64,000 bases of DNA from Marisa cornuarietis (GCA_004794655.1 SMMW01000650.1:2235501-2299500), one strand, 5' to 3'. Counted from the stretch's first letter, positions 24,931 through 38,110 are shown. Notes: generated from the sequence alone by a model not told the origin. A program made the numbers and translations.

Positions 24931-26050
24931 TCAAAACCTCCGTATGCTCCATTTGCTTCCTGTAGAGGTTCGACTAGAATATAACTATAGACGCTCTTCT
25001 TCAGGCTCCTTGCAATTCTGCTCCTTATTTTGCCTTTTGGCTTCACTGGTGCGATTGGCTCCGCTCTTATCTGTCTGTTTGCACCCAGTCTGTTAGTGAA
25101 CATGGCTTCGCATCAGAATCTCCTCGTTAGCAATATGGAGTGCCTCAGGGCTCAGTCCTTGGGCTTCTTCTGTTTATTGCCTATGTCCAGCTACTTGTCC
25201 TGTTATTTGCCACTCTGGCTTGCAGTAACACTTGTATGCCAACGATACTCAGCTCCTGACGTCTGACTGAGTTTGCTAAATCCCCAAAGTGATCACCAGC
25301 ACTCAACAGACTCATTATTCTGTCTAACACAGGATGTTGACAAACAAATTAAAGCTCAACGAGAAAAAAATATAGCTTAAGTCATCCCTATTGCCTCTTA
25401 ACATGTGCTTAAACACCTTCCTCAGTCCACTTCCTTTCTCCGGGCCAACCATTTCTCTTTTCCAGGACTTTTAGATTAATTTTTGGCATGATGTCCTTCG
25501 AGAATCATGTTAAGTCCTATCTGCAAGTTCATCTTTCTTGAACTATGGAGGATCAGCTGCAACTCCGTTACTTCTGCCTAGTAGCTTATGTTGGTACCTG
25601 TATTGTCCAGGCTCGACTACTGTAACTCTCTGTTTGTAGATCTCCCTGACTGCCTGCTCGACAAGCTCCAGAGAGCTTAGAACAATGCTGCTTGCAATGT
25701 ATTCCCCAAGCTGATCATGTAGCATCACTTCTGTGCGAACTGTACTGACTACCAGCTTGGGGTTGCATCGAATTCAAGATCTCCATACTTTGCTGTCGTG
25801 TTGCTCACAGTCTCGTCCTAGTCTGTCTGCCCTTATGTTGTCCTGCCAGCCTGGCAGCTCGGTTCACTCTCTCCATACTGGTTTTTCACTGTGTGAGACT
25901 GAAGAAGTTCGTTCATCATTCGTTCTCTTTTTCTGGCCCCAGTCTTTGGAATGGCCTGCCTCTGTCTCTCCATACATGGTACATGGTTTCTGATCTGGAC
26001 TTAAAACTGTTCTCTTTCAGAAATACCTCCTATAGCTGGTCTATCCCGAC
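24930..26050 (+). mobile_element. L2/CR1-like non-LTR retrotransposon remnants (frameshifted RT)
   Basis: Read through frame changes, the + strand shows RT landmarks in order: CTQSVSEHGF, GVPQGSVLGLLLF (25137-25175), YANDTQL (motif C; family consensus YADDTQL, so the first catalytic Asp is lost), NKLKLNEKK, LSRLDYCNSLFVDLPDCLLD (near 25605) and the tail SFSFSGPSLWNGLPLSL (near 25920). A separate tail motif LLPVEVRLEYN at about 24950 lies before the RT, so two fragments are joined. Many stops: inactive. Confidence 0.8.
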
Positions 26051-26369
26051 AGCTCATTTCTCCGTCATGCTCTTATCTCTGCATTCCTTGATGTATCTGA
26101 CATTTTTCACCATGGATGCAAGTGTCTATGTAGTTCTTGATTGTGATGTCCGTCTCTATCACATGATCTCATTCCCTACTGCCCCCTGTCTCTTATAAAG
26201 CACATCGATCTCGCTTCTACGTGTATGCTATATAAAACCTATTATTAAATAAAACGGGAAAAGTACATATTGAAAAATAAATTAGTTAACACATCCATTA
26301 CATTCCAGCTATTCAATATTTTTCCGATCCAAGAATAAAGATTAAAACATCTGGTGAACGCATGTTCAC

Positions 26370-26517
26370 CTGTTTATCATTAGTTTTGTGGGACCCTCTC
26401 CCATTTAATACGCCATAAGCAGACGAGAGAGTCACTTAAACGGGCACTTGAGAAACATTTGTTCACGAAACATCTAGGGTATTCACAATTTCAGTCTGGG
26501 CTGATGCCTCCACTGTT

Positions 26518-26576
<59 letters not shown>

Positions 26577-26577
26577 T
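26370..26577 (+). mobile_element. LINE 3' tail ending in (ATT)n
   Basis: A frame near 26430 reads ESLKRALEKHLFTKHLGYS, which resembles the C-terminal end of L2/CR1-like ORF2. It runs into a perfect ATT repeat (26519-26576), a typical 3' microsatellite terminus for this group. Confidence 0.5.
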
Positions 26578-28544
26578 CTGATGTGTAACTTATTTACGCT
26601 GTTTGTTACTTAATGAAGCAGTGTTCACAGCACGAGCAGACAGCTGTACAAATGAACTATTCCTCCAATTGTACTTCACTTTGATGAAGCCGTAGGGAAG
26701 CTAATGTAAAAAAAAGTTAACGTATGGGTCAGTCTGATTTTAATTTTGTCGTTCACTTAATTTTATTCGGTGACATCGATGAAAGCAAGTAAATTGTTGC
26801 AAACAAAACAGAAAGTGATCTAAAAATCCGTGGCGACTTCTTGTGGCTGCTGCAGATGTATTATTTGGTAAAAGGAAAGTTCCAGCCTGCACGGTGAAGA
26901 AAATGATCTGTCTAATAATGTTAAGAGTCACGTGACTATGCATTCCATGGCCTCTTCTACACACTGGGTCGAGCAAAACAAAAAAGGAGCCTGGCGTGTA
27001 CATCTGCCACACTGGTGAAGGTACGGCCAGTAAAAAAAAGTAACTGCACGCGACACTTTATGGGCTTAAGGGACAGGACATTGAGGGTGTGGAGGGGGAG
27101 GAGACACATAAAGCTTTAGGAATAAAAGAAAAGCAGAACGGCTAAATTTGTAGCTGCCATTCTCATTGCCGCCCAGTCTCGTCCGCGATGTAAAAGCGCT
27201 AAATATGTCGACAGTATTTTCCAGTGTCAACTGACCGTGGACGGTCGTTCTGATAGCAATCTCGCGCTGAAAACATCTGCCGCCTGTCCACCGCTGGTCA
27301 CATGAAAGACCGAGCTACAGACCATAAATCTTGTGGATCGACTGGTAGTTGCGTGTCTGAGAGTTGTGTCCTTTGTATAGCGCAGTCTAAGATCAGCGGA
27401 TGGATAAAAAAGTGAAAAGCTACTGATCTTAGATCGTACTACCATCCGACCCCCCCCCTTAAAAAAGCAACAAAAACAAACAAAAGCAGCCAAACAAACT
27501 AAACAAAAATAAAAATCCCTCACAAAACAAGAAGAGGGTAAGCGGAGACAAAATGTCACATAAATGTTTTGTTCAAAACTAATACACAACAACAAAAACA
27601 ATAATAGTTTATTCAAGAAAAATTCAGTGCATATCCATTAAAAAGTCTTGGTAATCAAGCACAAGCTTTCACGGTCCTCGATCAACGGTATTAACATGTC
27701 TAGCCAATTATAATAAGAACAGCAGAAGTGTATTAAACAGGACAGAGAAAAATATTATAATAAAAGTATTATATTACACTAGTGAGCATCACTGCAGTTA
27801 GCGTGTTTACGCAACACGTTGGTCACAATCTTTCCTCGTAGTCCAGCAATCTTCTAGCGAATAATGGGTCGGATACTACGAAAATCAATTATAACTTTCT
27901 GTACTATCTGCAATTTATGATCTCTTAGATTTTCAAGGGTGGGAAACTGTTTTTCCTGCCAAGGGTTGTTAGACTATTTATAACATTATTTGAAGGCGAT
28001 ACGAAAACATTAACTTAAAAATTAACCAGAATTAGCCGTAGTTTTGCCACAGTGTGTTAATATTTTGTGCAGCGTGCATACTCCCAGCTTGCCTGACACT
28101 CACTGTCCTCCGAGTCACCGCAGTGCAGCGCGGGCAGCCGACGAGAAGCAAACGTGTCTGTCCCGTCACGTGGTCGTATGCATCCTGACTCTCCCGTAAT
28201 GGACGTTCCTTGCTTCAGTGTTGCTTGTCCCTCAAAAGTTAAGCTATTATTTTTATTTACTTAATATACATTTATTTTGCTATGAAAGAAGCTCCTACAT
28301 TTATTGAATTTCGAGTCCTGCTCGTGGTTGACTTGGAAGGGTCAAACCAAAATGATTTCGTGAGCCAGACATTTCCCTACCCTTGCATCTTGAATGTTAG
28401 AATGTTGAATAGAATGGTTGAAGAATATCAAAGTCACAGAAACTATCTGTAATTTTTTTAAATCATTATTATCTATGACTTCTATCTTTACTCTTTATAG
28501 AAGTGCATGGGTGATATGCATGTTCTGCTCTCTTCCCCTCTCCG

Positions 28545-28550
<6 letters not shown>

Positions 28551-28638
<88 letters not shown>

Positions 28639-28640
28639 GC
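28551..28640 (+). repeat. (GT)n microsatellite followed by CG-rich end
   Basis: A perfect GT run of about 85 bases that ends in TTGCGCGCGC. Confidence 0.95.
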
Positions 28641-31198
28641 GCGCGCACTCGCGTGCTTCTGTGGATAATGGGCGGCTTAAATGGCAGTCTGTGAACCGCA
28701 CTCATTTTGTTTTCATAGGTGATCTATAATTAACTAGCCCATTAATTAATTATAATTAGCCCAAACCTATAACTGACGCATCAAAAATGGCTGCTCGCAT
28801 AGGGCGTTCTGCCGACTAGGACTGGTTGAATCCTAGTTTTGTTGTCCCACAAATTAATAAAAAGTGCCAGCTTTCCTGGCTGTCTGGTTCACTGTTTTAA
28901 AATGAATACTTTCTTCGTTTCTCACGAGACGTTTTTGTCTCTTTTGACACGAGAGCACATCCAATCAGCTGCAAAAATCAACGACCAGACGATAGGTTCC
29001 CAGAGCACTTTGTCGGATCTCTCCTCCTTCCCTTCACGATCATGATCAAACGGGATGTACAGCGCCAATTCTTTCTCGGTAAGAAGCGGAACTGGGTTCG
29101 ATGTTCATCGCCGCTGTTCTTCAACCAGGTTTAGATAGGTGAATGATCATGACATTAAAGCGTAGCAAACTCCGTAACAGTCCCATTTTATTTAGCGGTA
29201 AAATACGATAACTTGGCATATCTGGCGCAGACAGCCGAGCATTAGCAAATAAGCTGAAATGAAAAAAGAACATGCCCCGATAAAAGGATTTTATACACGA
29301 CGATATCATGTTCTGGAGAAGGTAGAGATAAGGCGTCAAACCATCTCCTTTCTGACGTTGACCATCACTTTCTTTCACAGTATTTAGCTCCAAAATTCGA
29401 TCACGAACTTGTGTTACTGGACTGCTTGCAGACGATTTTTTTCAATGAAGTCATAGAACGAGGCTTTGGACGACAAAGCTTCGGTTTATTCACATTCATT
29501 GTTTTTTAAGCTCGCCGAGACTAACAGCAACGTGAGGCTGAATGGACAACCTTGAGCATCCATCGTCCTTTCACCCCACAAGCCCAAGAGCATGTTTTTT
29601 TCTAGCTTAGTCATAATTTATTAAAATATACAATGTCCCCAAATCTGAGTCCATAATTCTTGTTTAGTTCAAGAAATACAATCATTTCAAACTCGCAATT
29701 CTATCTGCGCGCTTTACAAGAATATGCTGAGGCCACCACTCGTAATGTCAGGAACAGATTGACTAGAGAGTTTTTTTCCACTCACCTGTCACTGAAACTC
29801 CAGTTGCCAGCAAAAGTATGTGACAGACCTGTAATTAATATCGACCCCCCCACCCGCTTTGTACTACTCCGTCTGCTCACTCTTCTTGTCCCCTCCCCCC
29901 CACCACAGTTCCCGTCAGTTCGACGGAGAGAACAAAAAAAACTTGCTAAAGATCTTTCGGTGAAGAAACAGTCGCAAGTGTTTTCATGTGTTCGTTTGTA
30001 CGCGTTTGAGTTGCGTCCCTGTTTGTTACCACGTGAAAAAAAAATACCAACAGTGTTGCCATCGTCCTCACCAAACCCTTATCCCTGACTGGTCCTAGAC
30101 CAGACGATATTACTACCAACCCTCGCTAGCTTTTTTCGCCTAGATTTTTCATCATTATTTAGGACTCACGAATTAAAGGCCACGTCAATCTTGGAAGTTG
30201 TCTACTTATTTCTTTTTCTGTTTTCCCCCCTTCCTCTTCTTCTACCTACCACTATACACACTGGGATATATCCTCTTTTCTTGTACTGTTCAGTCATTTT
30301 CTGCTTTTTTGCTTAAGGTGACGGTCATGGTCAGCCATGTATACCAGGGACGTACATATCTGGACTGCTTGCAGACGTTTTCCGCATTAAAATCTAGAAC
30401 GAGACCAAAGCCCAAATTCACTTGTTTTAAATTTTGTCGTGATGATGACTGAAACTGTAAAAAAGGTCGTTTTTTGTTTCTGCATTGAAATTACAGACCC
30501 CTGTACCGTTGTCTATGAATTTAAAAGAACCCACTAATGCTTCAAAAGGCCTTGCCTATGACCTCAGTAATGAGCATTTCAATGGAGAAGGCGAAGAACG
30601 ATTTGTGTCCCATCATTAGTGGGCAAGTAGGTCGTCCCCAAACCTCCATGTCATTCTTTGTCATGGCCTCTTACAACAAGGAGGAAAAGTTATCCATCAT
30701 CGTCATAGTCGTTGTCGTCGTCCTTGCTGGTGTCGTCAGACGCGCTCTTACTTGCGCGGTTGTTGTTTCCCGCTCTAAACGCCGGTGGTCTCCAATGGCC
30801 GTACAAATCGTACGAAGTGAAGCAAACTGTGCTTAATAAGCGAGATCATGTGACCGAATTCAGCTGAGATCAGTTTGCTCAGTGCACGTGCTGCGACAGA
30901 AAAGCACCTCCCTTGTCGTCGCCTCACTGGAACCTGCTCAGATTAGAACGGAAAACATTGAAATCACACAATTAACTCTTCAACTGCTGAGAGGCCGCTT
31001 CCTCGACCGGCCCTGAGCGCTCCTGGCGTTTCTTTACCACTGCCCACTGTGCTTTTCTGGACCCCTTTTGCCTGCACGTGCTTCGCACGAGCAGTTTTCA
31101 CAGCGCCAGCGTCAGCGCCGTCTGGCTGCAGTCAGAAAAATATGAATTAAGCAACAAGAGACTATAACTGCCGCCTGAAAACACGGTCGTTGGTCGCA

Positions 31199-31221
31199 CC
31201 CCACCCCACCCCACCCCACCC
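31199..31221 (-). repeat. (CCCCA)n run, G-quadruplex-prone on the minus strand
   Basis: Five consecutive C-runs separated by single A bases. The complementary strand has G4-T-G4 spacing that fits an intramolecular quadruplex. Confidence 0.8.
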
Positions 31222-32534
31222 TGAAAACTAAACACAGACACCACATTGAGAGACAAATACGAGATGGTAAAAGCTGGATGTGAAGTGCGAATTTAATGAA
31301 CAGGTTCCACCATCCCCTTCCATTGCTGACGTTGAGAAAGAAAAATGGTACAGGGTGGGGAACGAGGGGTGTGGGGGAGACAAATCTGTTGTTGTAGTCT
31401 GTCTCGATGGGCCTGACACGCGTTAATGAGTTCGCAAAAGTGGCGCCATGAATTGTTAATGCAGTGTTCTAACCTTCTGCAATCATTCAACTGAAAAAAA
31501 AAGAAAACACAGAGGTTAGGAATGTTTTGAGTCTCATTTGTATATACAGGACGTCCAATCTCCTACTTCCATCTTTCTTGCCGTTTTGTTTCATAATTTT
31601 CCTTCATACCGGTTCTCTTTTTCATTTCACCTTTGGCTTTTCTCACCAGCTCGGCAATGTCTCTCGTCGTCGTTAAGTGGTCGTCGACAATGGGTCCAGT
31701 TTCACAACAATTCGAGTGGTTTAAAAGACACTCTAACTTTCCGTGAATGATCTGGGAAAATCCCCATAACCTAAAAGTTTGTTTGTCGTACATAAATATA
31801 TCCGGCTCTTCTCGGTAAGCAATATTTAATTTTCATTGGTTTGGTCCGCGTAAAACATAGATAAAATTATGTTAAATATTTATTGAAAGATAACCAATAA
31901 ATATCCTGAGAAATAAGCATGTTATGGGGGTTTAATTGGTTATTTTAGTTAAATACTATCTTTGATTCCAGAAGAGGTCCAGTTTGTTGTTGGATCTGTG
32001 AGAGAAGCATTCTTAATGCAACGACACCATAAAGTGTTTTTATCTCATGATACATGACAGTGTTGAGTAACTTTTAAATTGGCAATTGTATAGTTTTTCT
32101 AGCAGAGAAAGATGCGTGACACTTACAGAGATATGGATACATTAATGTTACAGAGATACGTACAGGTAAAAATATATGATGGTTACCGAGATACATGAGA
32201 GTAAAATAAATAAATAAATGTAAGTTAATCAAGGGATGGCGCCGAAGACAAGGGTAGAAATATGGCATCAGGAAGAAGACGTTTAGACTTGTTTTCGGTG
32301 ATTTCCGAAAGTAAGCTGCTCTGCCTGTAGGAAAAGCACCTCTTTCAACTATATCAAGAGAAGACTTCATACTTCCTATTTACAGGATACGGCCCTGACT
32401 TTCAAGACTTACCAGAGGTCTGAATTTTAAACAGCAGACATGTCCAAGGCTGAGGTTACTTAGGACTGTGTCTGGAAGGATAAAGGTTTTTTTTTAAGTC
32501 AAAACAACTACAAAAAAGCTAAATAGAACAGAAT

Positions 32535-32538
<4 letters not shown>

Positions 32539-32618
<80 letters not shown>
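32539..32618 (+). repeat. (CA)n microsatellite
   Basis: A perfect CA run of about 80 bases. Confidence 0.95.
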
Positions 32619-32620
<2 letters not shown>

Positions 32621-33562
32621 TTTCTCTCTCTTTCTGTGTTTTTCTTTGGGAAAGAAAGGGGGATGTTCTTGTTTTATTCAATTTTATGTTATTATCTTTT
32701 TTTTTCTTTGTGAAACTCGAGTAGCTCACACTTCCCGGACTCTGTGTGTTTTAACAAAACGCGAGAGACAAGGAACTTCCGCCCTTCCCTCTCTTGCTCC
32801 TGCTTTCAGCACCGACTCCGAAGACAATCAAAACTTCCTTCTCGGCGATCGCGCTTCAAGCCGCAGCAAAGTCAGCCAGTGATTGGCCTAAGAAAAACAT
32901 TGCAGGAAAAACGCCGGAGATGAATTTTTCCTGTTCCTTCTTTCGCTCTCCCTCCCTAAAAATTGTGAGTTCATTCTCGGCTGCTAAAGTACCCCCCTCC
33001 GTTGGGCAAAATCTGTAAACTCACTGGCTGTTATCGTCTGGAGCAGACACTGCGGCAAAATTTGAGGCTGTGATCGTGCGGTCGGTGTGGGAGGATGTCA
33101 TAATAATTGATCAAGACGCAGGGATGGGAGGCTAGGAATCATGAGACTGAAAAGGGATGACATTGGGCTGGAAAGGAAGGATGTTCCCCGGATGTGGTCC
33201 AGGACAAGATCTGGGCCCATGTGCTCGGTATAGGGTTAGGTAACAGGAACTCTGTCTTTAGATCGTCTTGAAATTGTCTTCTAAGTACCAGTCATTTACA
33301 CTTTCAAATTACAACCCCTCCCGCCGCTCCAAAAAAAAAATCATCATTGCATCAATATATGGTTAGAAAGCCAGGCATACATGAGAATTATCTAACACTT
33401 TGATATCTTCAATTTCTTCCTTCCTATCATGTTCTTATTAGAAATAAATCACTTTTTGAAAACAAAACTAGCTTATAGAACAACCCTAACCGATCCTGGA
33501 GATTTGACCGTGCTGTATGCAGAACCAGACAATCTAACATGATGTACATCACGGGATTTAGT

Positions 33563-33745
33563 CTGGCATGTTGTACATCTGATGTAAACAAAATCCTGTC
33601 TGTCCCAATCTGCCATGCTTTTGATAAAACGATGTAAAAAATCTTCTGTCATAATCTTGGATGCTGTACATAGGATGATTTAAATACAGCCGGTCTCCCC
33701 TAACCAGTCATGCTTTAAAAACGCTTGATGTCTCTCCTAATAGCA
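33563..33745 (+). repeat. degenerate 46-49-base minisatellite, four copies
   Basis: Copies begin at 33563, 33610, 33656 and 33705 with CTGGCATG, CTGCCATG, CTTGGATG and CAGTCATG. Each carries a GATGTAAA- or GATTTAAA-like block and then a CTGTC or GTCTC stretch. A partial fifth unit precedes them (about 33530). Confidence 0.7.
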
Positions 33746-33779
33746 GCCATTCTTCAGTTTAAAGCGGAGGTTTCTGACC

Positions 33780-34310
33780 TCTGCATCCGAGAGTCAACCA
33801 ACAAGAACAAACCGCGGAAGATGTGATTGGGTTGTGGTGGTGGGGGTACCGGGGGCTGGAGACATAACTGCCGGCCAGTTTCCTTTCTTGCTATCCTGCC
33901 AGCACGAGCAAAATACCCGCACCATCCTTTTCCCTCCAAGAACGTGCAAAGCTCCCTGGCGGCTTGTTCGTCCTTCAGCGGCGACCCCTTGCGTCGCGGC
34001 CAGAGTCGCTTGCGTCGTGCACAAATCGCATTTCCCGTCATGGCGAGTGACAATGGAGGCAATTTCCCGTCAGCCAAGTTGCGCGCGCCGGTCACATACT
34101 TTGCCGCCGCCGCTGCGCTTTTGGCACGGCACGTGCAACCGCGTGGCTCTGTGATGCCGGCGCGCGACAACAGGAAAACCGGACCGGTACTTCTTGGGGC
34201 TGTGTTCTGGTGGCTAAAGGCAGCTTGCCCGCGTGTGTTTAAGCGCCAAGTCGATAGTCTTCAACGACCGCTCCATTCATTGCTTCGACCTACGAGATGA
34301 GCATGTTTAA
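33780..34310. other. GC-rich CpG-containing island
   Basis: Strikingly richer in GC and CpG than its flanks, so ORFs of 138 and 157 codons overlap on opposite strands. Neither resembles a known protein, and the open frames are a predictable by-product of GC content. It contains GCACGTGC at 34129. Possible promoter or enhancer. Confidence 0.4.
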
Positions 34311-34884
34311 AGGTGTGGCGTACGACAAGATTGTGTTTAAAGGTCCAGTGAAAAATAAAATTTTGCCCGCTTATTTTTCTATCTCGTGCTCCTTGCCCTC
34401 AGAATATATTTTTACTCGGTTTTTAAGAACGTTTGTTCGGTTAAAAATTTCGGGTTTTTTTTCAAGTAACCATAAATAAAGCTACTTGGTTAGAAGGAAT
34501 AAGAAGACCATCATATCTGAATATTTAGAAAAAGAAAAAAATATGATAAGCTTACTAATAATGTAGATTCCTCACCATTTATACATAATATATATATATA
34601 TGCACACAAAGTGGGCCAAAAAGTAGCTATGTAGTATTAATCAGGTCATGTTTAGGTTCTTGTGTGCTTGAAATGTCCACCAACAACATTGCAGAATTCC
34701 TAAAACATGTCTCTGATGCTGTGACACGCCGATTCCCGTGAGCATCAAGTGGCTTCCCAGCTTGAAACAGACTTCATCTGACTTTGTACCTACCTTTGCT
34801 TCACCTTCTACACATACATCGGTGGTTTCCAACCTTTTCTGTTCCTCACATCGCTACGTGTGTTATTCAGATGAGGGTAGAGAC

Positions 34885-34887
34885 TTG

Positions 34888-34961
<74 letters not shown>
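34885..34961 (+). repeat. (CAT)n microsatellite
   Basis: A perfect trinucleotide run of about 75 bases. It gives poly-His and poly-Ile frames that are artefacts. Confidence 0.95.
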
Positions 34962-36659
34962 CGCCACTCATTCTAATGAAAAACTAATTTTCTGCTAACT
35001 TGTCAGTAAATTTCGTGTTAAGCCTTTAATACAGAAAAACCACTATAGCAGTGGGTGAATCCAATTCTGTGCGACGGAGAACGCTTCAGAATTCATATTT
35101 TGAAAGAGTTATATTATTTGATACCTTTTCAGCTCACAGTGGACATCTTTACGTAATGTGAATTGGTATTTGAATAATAAAAATTGAAGTCTTTTACGAT
35201 TTATGTCATGAAGAAGAAGCGGTTATTTCTGAGTTAGCTGCACTCTCTAGGTGAAAGGAGGTGGGGATGGGGAATAGAGAAAGTGAGGGTAGGGATGAGT
35301 TAACCCACAAGAGAAAAGAAGACAGAGTACAGAATAAAACTTTACAGTAAATGAAGTGCCATGACTTTACTTAAGTTCTTTTGCAATCTCTAGTTCTAAA
35401 AAAAGTGGGCGGGGTGTCCGTGACAGTGTTTAAATAGCGCACATTTTAAACTTTTTTCTTTTGTATAATTTATTTCTCTTCTGGTACTTATCACGTGTTG
35501 TTTCATTGTACCAAATGGATTTTTCTTTTGTTAAAACAGGGCTCCAAGCAAAAGAAAAAAAAAGCCTCCAGTATTTAGAAATTCAAAAAAATTTGGTTTG
35601 ATATTTTGTCTTTATTTGTATACGCATGCAAACTAAACACTGTTCTTTATGTGGGAACTTTGTTTCATGTATTTTGCGTTTTTATGAGAAAGTTTTTGAA
35701 TGGAACAGATCGCATACCCATCTGCCTGTATATGAATTTAGTGGTTCACTCGTTAACAAAAGATTAGTAGGTATGTTCTTCAGGTGACCCTTGAACCTTG
35801 TGGGCGGGTGGCAACAGTCAAACACAAACGGTGTTTATTGATACAATGACACTTCCTGCTGGACACTGTGTATAGAATTGTGTCTCACCAATTGGGATTC
35901 GTTTCCATTACAACATTGTAAAGCTGTTTTTCTCATAGTTTGTTTTCTGGTTGCCATAATTTATCACCTATTTTTTCTATTAACTAGCTAAGGTGGTTAG
36001 TAACTTTTATCCTCTTATCCTTCCGGGAGAAAGTTAATCGAAAGTCATCTCCGTCAAGGTAATAAATTGGATATCGTTTGCTTTTTATCACTTGTTTGGC
36101 GACCAGAAACATGACATAGTGTCCAGAAACGATTTTGTGCAGCGCCATACGCTAGTAGTTTTGTGACGTGACATACTGTCTTCCGCTTGATTCGTGTGTT
36201 CTTCTCGCATGCTTTGTGCTTACCTGGAAAATATCTATACCATCAGCTGTTTTTCTCACCTCCTTTCTTATTTCATAGTTACCGGTGTGGGTGTGGGTAG
36301 AAAGCAAAGCGAAATCCCTTAGTCCGAATTGCGCAATGACGGTTTTTCCTTATTTCATCGGTGTATTTATTGTCAGCGGTGTGATGCACTAGGGGAACAT
36401 GCGTACATCAAAGGAAGAAAAAAGGTTTGTGCTCACGCTTGTCTGAGTAAACGTACATCTTTTGTGGTGTAGACCAGCAGTTTGTTTTTCCAAGCGGGAA
36501 AGCAGGCTCATAAGTAGTAGATTTACTATCAAATTAAAAAAAAACCCAGCTAATTGAACTTTTAAATTTCGTTGGCTTCGAACAAAACCTAGTCGATATT
36601 TTAGAAAGAATTCGATCAAGTTTGTCTGGTTAAAAAAAAATTTGAAAGACAAACGCTGT

Positions 36660-37270
36660 GCGCAATGGGCGGAGAGCCGACATGGTCTCTAGCTCCGCCC
36701 ATTCTTCCCGCCCATGTGCCACTGTCGTCTACTTGCCGAGATTCACGTCATGTCGCTGGGGCCTCTCACGAGATCTGCTTTTCAAACATTCATGAGCGCG
36801 GACTGGCGGCTCAATGTGGCTAATCTTCATCCGGACGTCCTCTCAATTTCCGTTTCGCTCATGTAAGCCGCGTTCTCATTGGCTGAGAGGTATTGAGCGT
36901 GCGCGTGAGCAGGTGTTAAGTGTGACAGGCACGTGCGAGTCTGCCCCTCGCCACCCACTCTCCTTTCCTGTCCCTGCCCTACCCTTTTCCCAGGCTACGT
37001 CATTGGCGACAAATCATGGACAGTGACTATTTCACTCGTACGCCTTGTTCCGGCCACTGATTACGCTCAGCGGCAGTGCGTCTGCGTACCCGGTTCGTGT
37101 CGTCTGCTGCACTGCATTCGCAGCTGCTCTCCGGGCGACCACGAAGCGTGACAGCCAGTCTACTGCTAGAGCAGCGACGGAAAAAAAAGGTGGGGGACAA
37201 AACGAGGAAAAGGCCTTCCAGTGAACATTTCCACCAGTGTTTAAAAGTCGACAAGTCCCCCCAGACAGTA
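36660..37270 (+). promoter_or_regulatory. candidate CpG-island promoter / noncoding first exon
   Basis: GC boxes form a perfect inverted repeat, AATGGGCGGAG and CTCCGCCCATT (36665-36704), followed by another CCCGCCC. There are inverted CCAAT boxes (ATTGGCTGAG near 36877, CATTGGCGAC near 37000) and GCACGTGC at 36929. Downstream, AGACA|gtaagtaac at 37268 fits a splice donor. The layout resembles a TATA-less promoter with a first exon. It could feed the Poxn leader 17 kb downstream or a noncoding RNA; that link is inference. Confidence 0.35.
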
Positions 37271-37919
37271 AGTAACTTCATAACTGGCGTTAATACGAGT
37301 TTGAAATGAGACGGCTGCCTGCGACATTAAGTAGTTTCGTGTAATCAGGTAAACATCCGTTTTTGTTAGCATCTAAGTACGGAAAATGCACTGCAAAACT
37401 AAAGATTTGGATATACCTTTAAGTAAACATTTTATTTTTAATACTAAGAAAATATGGGGACGAAATGTTGAGAGACATTTTGCGAACAGATCAATGAAGC
37501 GTAACAAAAAGAAAATCTAAATAATAACTGAACGAAATAATGTAATGAAATGTAAAGGTACATGGTGATAATAATGCTGATAAAGGAACGTGAGCAGATT
37601 GAAACACGTGAGCAATGAGCGGTTGTTGGTCAGCCCATTACACTGTCTGGCAGGAGGAGACTTAGGGGGAGGTGGCGAAATGAGTGAACTTGCAAGAGGA
37701 AAAAAGAGAGAGTTCAGAGAAAAGCAGGATGGGGATTTGAAAAGTAGAACAGACATTCTGAAACCTATTATTTCTGGTGACCAGGTGATCATTTTTATTT
37801 GAAAATTTATCACCAGAGTTGTATTTTCCAATATTATTTTATGCAGTTTACTCGTATTTTGATGTTTGCAAGACCGTGTTAGATAGGAGCTGGCCTTGCA
37901 ACATTTCCTCAGCGTTAGC

Positions 37920-38110
37920 TTATGTTCTTGTCTTTCTTTCTTTCCTTTCTTTTCTTTTATCTTTCCCTGTTCACTTTCGCTCTCCTTCCCTCACTTTCTT
38001 CTTCTTCTTCTTTGTCTCTCTCTTTCCTTCCTTTCTTCTCTCGTTCCCTGATTATTTTACTCTCCCTTCCTCACTTTCTTCTTCTTTGTCTCTCTCCTTG
38101 TCTGTCTCTT
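37920..38110 (+). repeat. polypyrimidine tract
   Basis: A CTTT/CTTC-rich strand-asymmetric run that ends in a short (CA)n. Confidence 0.85.

Larger units (their letters stand above)
26580..33560. other. intergenic DNA with scattered CpG-bearing patches
   Basis: No supported gene. There are TAATTA-type homeodomain-like sites clustered at 28726-28762, a CCCCA run at 31199-31221, two GCACGTGC palindromes (30884, 31074) and CpG-containing stretches near 27.2, 28.1 and 30.9-31.1 kb. Confidence 0.4.

Noticed and set aside
28418..28729. Poly Cys-Val and Thr-His ORFs over dinucleotide runs (also near 15.1, 20.8, 32.6 and 40.0 kb)
   Set aside because: Artefacts of (CA)n/(GT)n tracts.
33754..34300. 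138- and 157-codon ORFs on opposite strands
   Set aside because: They overlap in several frames, as expected of GC-rich DNA with few stops, and neither resembles a protein family.
34738..34998. Poly-His and poly-Ile ORFs
   Set aside because: Pure translation of the (CAT)n microsatellite.
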